Shown: positions 1 through 6,035 of the stretch, piece by piece
How positions within the stretch are numbered: the first letter of the stretch is position 1
Layout of the letters: every line of letters begins with the position of its first letter
DNA from: Planctomycetales bacterium
GTDB taxonomy: Bacteria > 4484-113 > JAFGCY01
Length of the DNA: 6,035 nt
Assembly (NCBI GenBank): GCA_024645305.1
Contig: JAHEFU010000184.1
Span: forward strand, 1-6,035
Reading direction: 5' to 3'
Made by a program: the position numbers and the translations under genes
The notes under the pieces: generated by a model
What the model was told of the DNA's origin: nothing
The model's input: the letters and a program-made list of their open reading frames with translations, nothing else
Database searches by the model: none

Positions 1-104
1 TGATCATGCTCGGCGGCCTGGGCCTGATCCTTCTGCAGCTGGCTACCGGTATCCTGATCTGGGGCTATGTCCTGACTCATCGGACTCCGGTTCCCGGCGG
101 TTAA
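1..104 (+). CDS. C-terminal end of a probable membrane protein (partial)
   Basis: Reading from base 3, an open frame runs through 33 codons to a TAA at 102-104; its 5' part lies outside the window. The visible residues include a strongly hydrophobic stretch rich in Leu, Ile and Gly (roughly bases 3-76), followed by a short polar end, THRTPVPGG. This pattern fits a final transmembrane helix with a short hydrophilic tail. The other two + frames either open with a stop or read through as proline- and arginine-rich sequence, so this frame is the best choice. No family can be named from so short a piece. The gene points the same way as mfd but is separated from it by 158 bp carrying an inverted repeat and a likely promoter, so the two are probably not one transcription unit. 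Confidence 0.5.
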   Translation, partial: IMLGGLGLILLQLATGILIWGYVLTHRTPVPGG

Positions 105-122
105 ACCAACCTGTTGGTTTAA
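101..122. repeat. Perfect inverted repeat, 10-bp arms, possible terminator
   Basis: The arms TTAAACCAAC and GTTGGTTTAA are exact reverse complements separated by only CT, so as RNA this would form a 9-bp stem with a 4-base loop. The left arm overlaps the stop codon of the upstream gene. A run of six T begins at 130, seven bases after the stem. That is too far for a textbook intrinsic terminator, and the stem is AT-rich. It may be a weak terminator or a dimeric regulator's operator. Confidence 0.5.
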
Positions 123-123
123 A

Positions 124-157
124 TTGATGTTTTTTGATGATTTGAAATCGTTTGGTT
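124..157. promoter_or_regulatory. Regularly spaced TTGATG-like motifs in AT-rich spacer
   Basis: TTGATG occurs at 124-129 and again at 134-139, exactly 10 bp apart. TTGAAA follows at 142-147 and TTGGTT at 152-157. The 8-10 bp spacing is close to one helical turn, and the stretch is much richer in A+T than the genes around it. It may be curved DNA or a binding region, but no known operator is recognised. Confidence 0.2.
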
Positions 158-226
158 GATTTAACCCTAGGAGTTTAGCTGAAGGACTATCTGCGGGCGG
201 AACTGACTATTCCTGAGTATTAATTA

Positions 227-253
227 TTGCATCGCTGCTGATTCTGCTATGCT
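227..253 (+). promoter_or_regulatory. Candidate mfd promoter with extended -10
   Basis: TGCTATGCT at 245-253 matches an extended -10 element (TGn followed by TATnnT). TTGCAT at 227-232 is a plausible -35 but lies only 15 bp upstream. An alternative -35, TTATTG at 224-229, has an 18-bp spacer. Transcription would start near 259-261, only a few bases before the mfd ATG at 263. This is prediction from consensus only, assuming a sigma-70-like housekeeping factor. Confidence 0.4.
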
Positions 254-262
254 CAAAGGCTC

Positions 263-3200
263 ATGTTCATCCCCTGGCAGGAACTGGAAAGACGCTTCGC
301 GCAGGCTCTGGCACCGTCAGGTAAGTCCGGCCTGCAGCGCCTGACGGACCTCAGGGGCAGTTCCGTCTTTTTCCTGCTGGAGTACCTGGCTGAAACAGAG
401 AGCCAGCCGCTGCTGATCCTCACTGAAACCACGGGCAAGGCCCAGCAGATGCAGCAGTTCATCAGCCATGTGGACCGCCTGGTTCATGGGCGGGAGCCAC
501 GTCAGGAGCACTATCTCGTCTTCCCGGACTTCGAGCCGCAGAACCTGTTTGAGTATGTCGAGCCGCCGGTTGAGCTGCTGGACAGCCGCAACCAGGTGCT
601 CGATGCCCTCCAGCGCGGCAGCTGCCGTGTTGTCCTGGCATCCGCCAAGGCCTGCTTCCGCCTGCTTCCGCCGCCCGCCGACTACAACTCCCGCGAGATC
701 GTGCTGGCCACCGAAGAGGGTCTCAGCCGGCTCAGGGATGATTCAAGCGTCCGCAGCCACCTCAAGGAAGAAGCACGCACGAATATTGAACGAGACGATC
801 TGGCCCGCCGGCTCAGCGCCAATGGTTATGCCAAGGTCACGACCGTGCTGGAACCGGGTCAGTTCGCGCTGCGCGGCGGCCTCGTGGACATCTTTGCCGT
901 GGGCCAGGGTCGCCCGGCGCGCATCGACCTCTTCGGTGATGAGATAGAAAGCATCCAGACCTTCAAGCCGGACACCCAGCGTACGGAGGGCAGCCTGGAC
1001 ATCCTGCAGATCCTCCCGCTGGCCATCCACAGTGAACGCCTGAAGCTGCCCGAGTCGCGGGTCTGGCTGGAGGACCGCTGGCGGGAGTACCGCCGGGAGC
1101 ATGAGCGCGAAATCAGCCCCTCCGCCTTCGAGCGCCTCAGTGAACTGCTGGAAAACGACTTCGAGCACCTCGAGAACGGCATCGCCATCCCGCGGGCCGG
1201 CTGGTACTACCGGGCCATCGCAAGCGAAGACTGCACCCTGTGGAACTACCTGCTGCCGGACACCCGGGTACTGGTCCACGAGGACAGCTTCGTGGACAGC
1301 GAGACCAACAGCTACTTCACCTTCTGGCAGAACCGCTTCGGCGACTGGCTGAAGAACGGCCTGAGCTTCCTGAACTTCGAGCATTTTTACCGCCTGCCCA
1401 AGGGCCGGATCGCCGACAGCCTCAGCCAGCTGGCCCAGGGCCGGCTGCTGCTGGCCAATGGCGATGAACTGGAGGATCTCCCGAGCGTGCGACCGCTGTT
1501 CACGCACAGCTTCAGCAGCGCGGAACTGGATGGCGGCCATACAAGCCTCGGCTTCGGCACCCCGCCCGGCGGCAAGTGGGGAACCTCGAAACTGGAGCAG
1601 AGTATTCTCGGCTACCCTGCCCTGCCCCCGTACAGGCCATCGGATCTGTCACAGGAATTCGTCGACCGGCCGGTAACGGTACTGACCCAGTTCAGTTCGC
1701 GGATGGCGGAAGTGCTCAGTGATGCCGGAGCGCATCCGGAAATCCACAGCGCGATCCTGCCCGGCGGTTTCACCATTCCCGCCGGAGATGGCAACCTGCT
1801 GCCGGCTGAAGTCAACTTTGATGGCTGGACCGTTGTCACTGACATGGAGATCTTCGGCGAGATCACTGAAGTCGTGCCGGCCAGACCGCGCTACGGCGGC
1901 GGGACCCCCATCCGCAAATCCGATGAACTCTCCGAAGGCGACTACATCGTGCACATTGACTACGGCATCGGCCGCTTCGCGCGGCTGGTAGACCGGCAGC
2001 AGGGTGACCTGACGCGCTCCTTCGTGGAGATCGAGTTCGCCAAGAATGACAAGCTGTTCGTACCCGTGGACCAGCTGGACCGGCTGCGGCGCTACAGCTA
2101 TGACGGCACCGACCCCGCACTGAACACCCTCGGCAAGGAGACCTGGGCCAAGACCAAGGAGAAAGTCAAGAAGGACACCCTGGAGCTTGCCAAGAAGCTG
2201 TTGTCACTCTACAAGCGGCGCAAGGTCGGCGGCGGCCACAGCTACTCCCCCGCCGAGGAATGGATGCACGAATTCGCCGAGGGCTTCCCCTACACGATGA
2301 CGGAGGACCAGGGCAAGGCCTGGCTGGCCGTCGAGGCGGACATGGAAGCGGCCCAGCCGATGGACCGGCTGCTGGTCGGCGACGTGGGCTTCGGCAAGAC
2401 GGAGATCGCCATGCGCGGGGCCTTCAAGGCCTGCGTGGATGAGCGCCAGGTGCTGATCCTGTGCCCGACCACGATCCTCGCGGACCAGCACTTCCGCAAT
2501 TTCAGCCGGCGCTTCAAGCCCTTCCCCTTCAAGGTGGAGATGCTGTCGCGCTTCCAGAGTGCGAAGGAACAAAAGGACATCATCAAGCGTGTCAACACCG
2601 GTGAAGTTGACATCGTGATCGCCACGCACCGTGGGCTTTCGAAGCAGCTGGAGTTTCCGCATCTCGGCCTGCTGGTGGTGGACGAGGAGCAGCGCTTCGG
2701 GGTCAAGCAGAAGGAAAAACTCAAGATGCGCTGGCCGGAGATCGACGTGCTGACCATGAGCGCCACGCCGATCCCGCGCACCCTGCACATGTCGCTGATC
2801 GGGGTGCGCGACATCTCGCTGATCGAGACGGCACCCGTTGCCAGGAAGGCCATCAAGACCTACGTCGGGGAGATGGACGAGATCATGGTGCGTGAGGCCA
2901 TCCTGCGGGAGCTGGGCCGCGGAGGGCAGGTGTACTTCCTGCACAACCGTGTGGCTGATATCGAGAAGACCCGCGAGAAGCTGGAGAAGCTCGTGCCCGA
3001 GGCCAAGGTGCTGATCGCCCACGGGCAGATGAAGGAGGACCAGCTCGAGGAAGTGATGCACGCCTTCTCGCTGGGAGCCTACCGCATCATGCTGGCAACA
3101 ACAATCATCGAGAACGGGCTGGACATCCCGACCGTGAACACGATCATCGTTGACAACGCTGAGAATCTGGGCCTGGCGCAAATGCACCAGCTCAGGGGCC

Positions 3201-3964
3201 GTGTCGGACGCAGTGCCGTGCAGGCCTATGCCTTCTTCTTCCACGCCCCGAACCGGATCCTCACCGAGGATGCCCAGAGCCGGTTGCATGCGATCTACAA
3301 CTATGCCTACCTCGGCGCCGGTTACGAAATCGCCCAGAGCGACCTGCGCATCCGCGGCGCCGGCAACCTGCTCGGGGAGAGCCAGAGCGGCCTGGCCCGG
3401 CAGGTGGGCTTTGACTACTACTGCGAACTGCTGGCCCGCAGCATCAAGGACATCAGGGCCCTGGACGAGGCGGATATCGAGGAATGGGACGAGACTGCCC
3501 TGCTGGAGGAGCGCCAGGGACCACAGGTGGACCTGCCCCTCTCCGTCTACATCCCGGAGAACTATGTGGAGAATGTCAGCCTGCGCCTGGAACTGCTGCG
3601 CCGCCTGGCCAACCTGACTGACAACACGGAACTGGATGAGATCGCCGAGGAGCTGGAGGACCGCTTCGGCAAGCGCCCGGTTGTTGTTGACAACCTGCTG
3701 CTGCTGGTACGCCTGCGCAACCTGTGCGGGGAACTCGGTGTGGAACGCATGAGCTACAACCATCGCAACCTGAGCTTCGCCCTGCAGTTCTATGAGGACG
3801 AGGGCAGCTGGTACCAGAAGGCCCCGCTATTGGACAGCCGCTTCAAGATGGGCTCCGGCGGCTTCATCTCACTGGACCAGAGCTTCAACAGCAAGGAAGA
3901 CATCGAGGAACTGTATGACGCGCTGGACACTCTGCAGGGTTTGCGGGAACAGGCGGTGAAGTAG
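263..3964 (+). CDS. mfd: Mfd, transcription-repair coupling factor
   Basis: This 1233-residue cytoplasmic protein matches Mfd, the ATP-driven DNA translocase that pushes off RNA polymerase stalled at lesions and recruits UvrA. The order of domains is standard. A UvrB-like N-terminal region includes the D2 part near 178-254, with FALRGGLVDIF. A CarD-like RNA polymerase interaction domain spans about 555-613. The helicase core has Walker A GDVGFGKT at 706-713, motif II DEEQ at 807-810, SATPIPRT at 833-840, TIIENGLDIP near 947-956 and QLRGRVGR at 976-983. The translocation motif region around 1015-1043 is intact, and the C-terminal D7 domain covers about 1095-1200. The protein is about 85 residues longer than E. 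coli Mfd (1148). ATG 263 is the only usable start after an in-frame TGA at 239-241. AAAGG lies only three bases upstream, so initiation may not use a normal Shine-Dalgarno. Confidence 0.98.
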   Translation: MFIPWQELERRFAQALAPSGKSGLQRLTDLRGSSVFFLLEYLAETESQPLLILTETTGKAQQMQQFISHVDRLVHGREPRQEHYLVFPDFEPQNLFEYVEPPVELLDSRNQVLDALQRGSCRVVLASAKACFRLLPPPADYNSREIVLATEEGLSRLRDDSSVRSHLKEEARTNIERDDLARRLSANGYAKVTTVLEPGQFALRGGLVDIFAVGQGRPARIDLFGDEIESIQTFKPDTQRTEGSLDILQILPLAIHSERLKLPESRVWLEDRWREYRREHEREISPSAFERLSELLENDFEHLENGIAIPRAGWYYRAIASEDCTLWNYLLPDTRVLVHEDSFVDSETNSYFTFWQNRFGDWLKNGLSFLNFEHFYRLPKGRIADSLSQLAQGRLLLANGDELEDLPSVRPLFTHSFSSAELDGGHTSLGFGTPPGGKWGTSKLEQSILGYPALPPYRPSDLSQEFVDRPVTVLTQFSSRMAEVLSDAGAHPEIHSAILPGGFTIPAGDGNLLPAEVNFDGWTVVTDMEIFGEITEVVPARPRYGGGTPIRKSDELSEGDYIVHIDYGIGRFARLVDRQQGDLTRSFVEIEFAKNDKLFVPVDQLDRLRRYSYDGTDPALNTLGKETWAKTKEKVKKDTLELAKKLLSLYKRRKVGGGHSYSPAEEWMHEFAEGFPYTMTEDQGKAWLAVEADMEAAQPMDRLLVGDVGFGKTEIAMRGAFKACVDERQVLILCPTTILADQHFRNFSRRFKPFPFKVEMLSRFQSAKEQKDIIKRVNTGEVDIVIATHRGLSKQLEFPHLGLLVVDEEQRFGVKQKEKLKMRWPEIDVLTMSATPIPRTLHMSLIGVRDISLIETAPVARKAIKTYVGEMDEIMVREAILRELGRGGQVYFLHNRVADIEKTREKLEKLVPEAKVLIAHGQMKEDQLEEVMHAFSLGAYRIMLATTIIENGLDIPTVNTIIVDNAENLGLAQMHQLRGRVGRSAVQAYAFFFHAPNRILTEDAQSRLHAIYNYAYLGAGYEIAQSDLRIRGAGNLLGESQSGLARQVGFDYYCELLARSIKDIRALDEADIEEWDETALLEERQGPQVDLPLSVYIPENYVENVSLRLELLRRLANLTDNTELDEIAEELEDRFGKRPVVVDNLLLLVRLRNLCGELGVERMSYNHRNLSFALQFYEDEGSWYQKAPLLDSRFKMGSGGFISLDQSFNSKEDIEELYDALDTLQGLREQAVK
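651..670 (+). repeat. 10-bp tandem duplication inside mfd
   Basis: CCTGCTTCCG is present twice, back to back, within codons for residues about 130-136 of Mfd. The unit is not a multiple of three, so the copies are read in different frames and give different amino acids. The frame stays open across it. Gain or loss of one unit would shift the frame. Confidence 0.7.
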
Positions 3965-3978
3965 GCGCCGCGCCTACT
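3960..3978. terminator. Shared hairpin at the convergent mfd / TIR-TPR ends
   Basis: AGTAGGCG (3960-3967) and CGCCTACT (3971-3978) are exact reverse complements around a CCG loop, giving an 8-bp GC-rich stem. The mfd stop TAG (3962-3964) lies in the left arm and the stop of the opposing gene (CTA, 3974-3976) in the right arm. The same hairpin would therefore end both transcripts. No T-run follows on either strand, so it does not meet the usual rule for an intrinsic terminator. It could act as a weak bidirectional terminator or as a 3'-end stabilising structure. Confidence 0.45.
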
Positions 3979-5332
3979 CGCTCATCCAGCGCAGCAGTTT
4001 GTCCATGAAGGCGGAGAAGAATTCCGCGGAATAGGACATCGCATTGATTTCGCAGATGGCCCGGATGTCCTCCGGCAGTTCCGTGGGCGCGGGCCAGCTG
4101 AAACCCTCCATCATCACGGGTATGATGTGGGTGCCATAGTGCAGCGCGGCTGCCAGCTCCTGGCGCAGGATGTCATTCTCATCAGTGATGCAGCGCGCAA
4201 AGAATCCAGGGGACATCAGGACTACAAGATGGCGCGTCAGGCGAATTGCCTGCATGATGTCAGCCTGGAACCTTCCCTTGTGCAGGTCATCCTGGTCGCG
4301 GAAGACTGACTTGCCGCCGAGGTCCAGGTGTGTCTTGAGCAGCATGCTGATTGCCAGCGAGGAACTGCGGCGGTAGCAGATGAATGCGTCGTATTTCTTC
4401 TCATTGTCACGCACGGGTTCAATGGCAACTGGCTGGCTGGCCTTCTGCTCCTTGACAAGCTGATCCGGTTTCGGTGCCAACCAGTCCCGCAGGGTTTCCA
4501 TCAGGAAATCTGGCGCTGTCACTCCCTGCTCACCGCAGATATAGATCGCCTTGCAGGCCTGCTGGATGGCTTCCGCTGTGTGTCCGACCTCATACATGGT
4601 CATGGCCCTGTTGAAGTTCAGTTCCCAGCTTTGCGGCAGTCCCCGTTCCCGGAACATGCGTTCCGATTCATCATAGGCCGCCATGGCCTCTTCATACATC
4701 CCGAGCTTGCCGTAGACCAATCCTCTATTGTCCGCCAGGCCGGGGAACACTGGCAAGCCCTGCTCAATGTACTGGTGTTCAGACCTGCCGAATTCCTCCA
4801 GCGCATCTTTGTAACGGCCAAGCAGCAGCAGCAGTCCGCCCCTGTTGTTTGCCAGCACGGGATGAACCGGCAGGCCCTGCTCGTGACAGAGTCTTTCATA
4901 ATCCGCGAATTCAGCGAAGGCCTCCGCATACCGGCCGGAGTCGGTGAAGATGCTGCCCCGGTACAGGGAGATGCTGGGCAGCACCGGCAATCCCATTTTG
5001 CTGAATTGGTGCTCCGCCTCGGCATAGGCTGCCAGGGCTTCTTCCTTGCGTCCCTGCCTGTATTGGATCCAGCCCCGCCGGACAATAGCCTCACCACAGT
5101 TAGGCAGGCCCTGCTCTTCGATCAGCTGCAGGGCTTCGTCACAGGCCTGCAAGGCTGCGTCAAAACGGGCCAGCGTCTCGAGCTTGATGGCCCGCTGCAG
5201 GACCAGCTTGTAGTCCGCTGGCAGCCTGGAGTCCCGCCGTTCCTGCTCAGCTGCGAGGACTTGATCAAGTTCATGTTGTGGGCTGAGGGTGTTGTCCACG
5301 GGAGGATTATGCCACGGGGCCTGCGGAAACAC
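3974..5332 (-). CDS. TPR-repeat protein with C-terminal TIR domain
   Basis: This 452-residue protein has no signal peptide or membrane segment and should be cytoplasmic. Residues 36-269 form six TPR-like units, a linker with charged residues covers about 285-312, and a TIR domain (closest in style to Pfam TIR_2) fills 313-450. TIR hallmarks are YDAFICYRR at 314-322, SVFRDQDDLHKG at 342-353, VVLMSPGFFARC at 370-381 and HIIPVMMEGF near 402-411. Glu392 in LRQEL sits where NAD-cleaving TIRs keep their catalytic glutamate. In known families such domains hydrolyse or cyclise NAD+ in defence and cell death; activity here is inferred. The start is a GTG at 5330-5332 with a weak AGG five bases upstream; GTG at 5297-5299 (residue 12) is possible but lacks a Shine-Dalgarno. 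It follows uvrA by 32 bp without an evident terminator, so co-transcription is likely. A role as a signalling adaptor instead of an enzyme is possible. Confidence 0.9.
   Translation of the reverse strand: MFPQAPWHNPPVDNTLSPQHELDQVLAAEQERRDSRLPADYKLVLQRAIKLETLARFDAALQACDEALQLIEEQGLPNCGEAIVRRGWIQYRQGRKEEALAAYAEAEHQFSKMGLPVLPSISLYRGSIFTDSGRYAEAFAEFADYERLCHEQGLPVHPVLANNRGGLLLLLGRYKDALEEFGRSEHQYIEQGLPVFPGLADNRGLVYGKLGMYEEAMAAYDESERMFRERGLPQSWELNFNRAMTMYEVGHTAEAIQQACKAIYICGEQGVTAPDFLMETLRDWLAPKPDQLVKEQKASQPVAIEPVRDNEKKYDAFICYRRSSSLAISMLLKTHLDLGGKSVFRDQDDLHKGRFQADIMQAIRLTRHLVVLMSPGFFARCITDENDILRQELAAALHYGTHIIPVMMEGFSWPAPTELPEDIRAICEINAMSYSAEFFSAFMDKLLRWMSE
3983..4396 (-). other. TIR domain coding segment
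   Basis: This segment encodes residues 313-450 of the TIR-TPR protein. It opens with the buried first strand (YDAFICY), carries the FRDQDDL segment after the second strand, and has the putative catalytic Glu392 encoded at 4157-4159. The downstream IIPVMMEGFSWP segment is typical of bacterial TIR_2 proteins. The domain reaches almost to the C-terminus and looks complete. Confidence 0.85.
4526..5227 (-). repeat. Six 39-residue TPR-like repeats (117-bp period)
   Basis: Units begin at residues 36, 75, 114, 153, 192 and 231, each exactly 39 residues, and a degenerate seventh start lies at 270. Most units open with GLP; the first has RLP. The core has an Asn/Tyr-Arg-Gly motif, a GRY/GMY turn, then Glu-Ala and an aromatic, matching TPR helix A and B positions. 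The repeat also shows in DNA: GGCAGGCCCTGCTC-like sequence recurs at 4752, 4869 and 5103, which are multiples of 117 bp apart, with weaker copies at 4635 and 4986. Confidence 0.85.
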
Positions 5333-5364
5333 GCCTGCCTGTATTGGGATGGACTGAGGTGGAT

Positions 5365-6035
5365 TTATCCCCTGGCGCTCGTTGTCTTGCGATTACGTGT
5401 CGTTTTGGAAGAGTCTGTTTTTCGTGTCGCCGGCTTCTTCTTCCCCGCCAGCATCTCCTTCAGGTACTGCCCGGTGAAGCTGCCCTGCACCTTGGCAACC
5501 TCCTCAGGTGTGCCCGCCGCCACAAGCTCACCGCCGCCGCGGCCACCCTCCGGGCCGACATCAATCACCCAGTCCGCGGTCTTGATCACATCCAGGTTGT
5601 GCTCGATCACGAGAACAGTGTTGCCACCGTCCACCAGCCGGTCCAGCACGGTCAAGAGCTTGCGGATATCCTCAAAGTGCAGGCCCGTGGTCGGCTCATC
5701 CAGCATGTAGAGCGTCTTGCCCGTGCTGCGCTTGGAGAGTTCCTTGGCGAGCTTGATGCGCTGGCTCTCACCACCGGACAGCGTCGGCGCACTCTGCCCG
5801 ATCTTGATGTAGTCCAGGCCAACGTCATGCAGGGTTGTCAGGATGCGGGTGATCTTCGGGAACTTGCCGAAGTGTTCCAGGGCTTCCTCGACCGTCATGT
5901 CCAGCACCTGGAAGATATTCTTGCCCTTGAACTCCACGGTCAGGGTCTCGCGGTTGAAGCGCCGGCCGTTGCAGACGTCGCACTCCACGTAGACATCCGA
6001 GAGGAAGTGCATCTCGATCTTCTTCACGCCGTCGC
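5365..6035 (-). CDS. uvrA: UvrA, excinuclease ABC subunit A (C-terminal part)
   Basis: This is the last 222 or so codons of UvrA, the dimeric ABC-type ATPase that finds DNA damage and loads UvrB. The 5' part lies beyond base 6035. The frame enters the window open, and the GTG at 6025-6027 is an internal valine, not a start. Visible are the second CxxC pair of the zinc-binding module (bases 5971-5982), the ABC signature LSGGESQRIKLAKEL, Walker B LYMLDEPTTGLH, and the H-loop VLVIEHNLD. These belong to the second nucleotide-binding domain. After the usual end near YLKEML the protein continues for about 26 residues of Lys, Arg, Thr and Ser to a TAA at 5365-5367, an extension E. coli UvrA lacks. 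The gene converges on mfd, whose product recruits UvrA, and lies just upstream of the TIR-TPR gene on the same strand. Confidence 0.97.
   Translation of the reverse strand, partial: DGVKKIEMHFLSDVYVECDVCNGRRFNRETLTVEFKGKNIFQVLDMTVEEALEHFGKFPKITRILTTLHDVGLDYIKIGQSAPTLSGGESQRIKLAKELSKRSTGKTLYMLDEPTTGLHFEDIRKLLTVLDRLVDGGNTVLVIEHNLDVIKTADWVIDVGPEGGRGGGELVAAGTPEEVAKVQGSFTGQYLKEMLAGKKKPATRKTDSSKTTRNRKTTSARG

Noticed and set aside
168..200. TAGGAG at 168-173 as a ribosome site for a small leader gene
   Set aside because: No ATG, GTG or TTG lies at a suitable distance downstream; only a CTG at 179-181 follows, which is not enough support.
743..1540. - strand open frame (265 codons) inside mfd
   Set aside because: Composition is that of an antisense shadow, there is no domain-like sequence, and the + strand reading is conserved Mfd.
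2204..3763. Long - strand open frame (519 codons) inside mfd
   Set aside because: It is fully antisense to the conserved helicase core and D7 of Mfd, and its Leu/Gln/His/Val-rich translation is typical of the complementary strand of GC-rich coding sequence.
4328..5710. Long + strand open frame (460 codons) antisense to the TIR-TPR gene and the end of uvrA, with an internal GGGAGG-att-ATG at 5300-5311
   Set aside because: It overlaps two well-supported genes on the other strand, its translation shows no recognisable domain, and its periodic features are the mirror image of the TPR repeats. The good-looking ribosome site is most likely coincidental.
6025..6027. GTG as a start codon for a separate short UvrA-like protein
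   Set aside because: The frame is open to the window edge and the residues before it (Asp-Gly) continue the conserved UvrA sequence, so this is an internal valine.
1..6035. Mobile element, CRISPR array, tRNA or rRNA in the window
   Set aside because: No transposase or integrase motifs, spaced direct repeats, cloverleaf sequence or rRNA-like segments were seen; nearly all bases fall in the four genes described.

Overview
The window is a compact bacterial chromosomal segment of moderately high GC, built around nucleotide excision repair genes. The protein sequences are clearly bacterial. The UvrA and Mfd sequences do not look enterobacterial: Mfd is about 85 residues longer than the E. coli protein and UvrA has an added basic tail. 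My loose impression is a PVC-superphylum or similar environmental lineage, but the window holds no decisive taxonomic marker.

Layout, left to right. Positions 1-104 hold the last codons of a + strand gene that ends in one hydrophobic segment. Positions 105-262 are an AT-rich spacer with a perfect 10-bp-arm inverted repeat just after that gene, regularly spaced TTG-type motifs, and a probable extended -10 promoter immediately before the next gene. Positions 263-3964 encode Mfd, the transcription-repair coupling factor, complete on the + strand. Positions 3974-5332 on the - strand encode a 452-residue protein with six TPR-like repeats of exactly 39 residues and a C-terminal TIR domain. Positions 5365-6035 on the - strand hold the 3' end of uvrA, which runs off the window.

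How the genes relate. Mfd displaces stalled RNA polymerase and recruits UvrA, so the two repair genes are functional partners and converge here. The TIR-TPR gene starts 32 bp after the uvrA stop on the same strand and is probably co-transcribed with it. It converges on mfd with only 9 bp between the stop codons, and both stops lie in the arms of one perfect hairpin. TIR domains in bacteria are often NAD+-consuming or signalling modules of antiphage defence, and TPR arrays commonly sense or bind partners. The main hypothesis from this window is therefore a candidate TIR effector gene embedded between, and possibly expressed with, DNA-repair genes. No tRNA, rRNA, CRISPR array, transposase or insertion sequence was seen.
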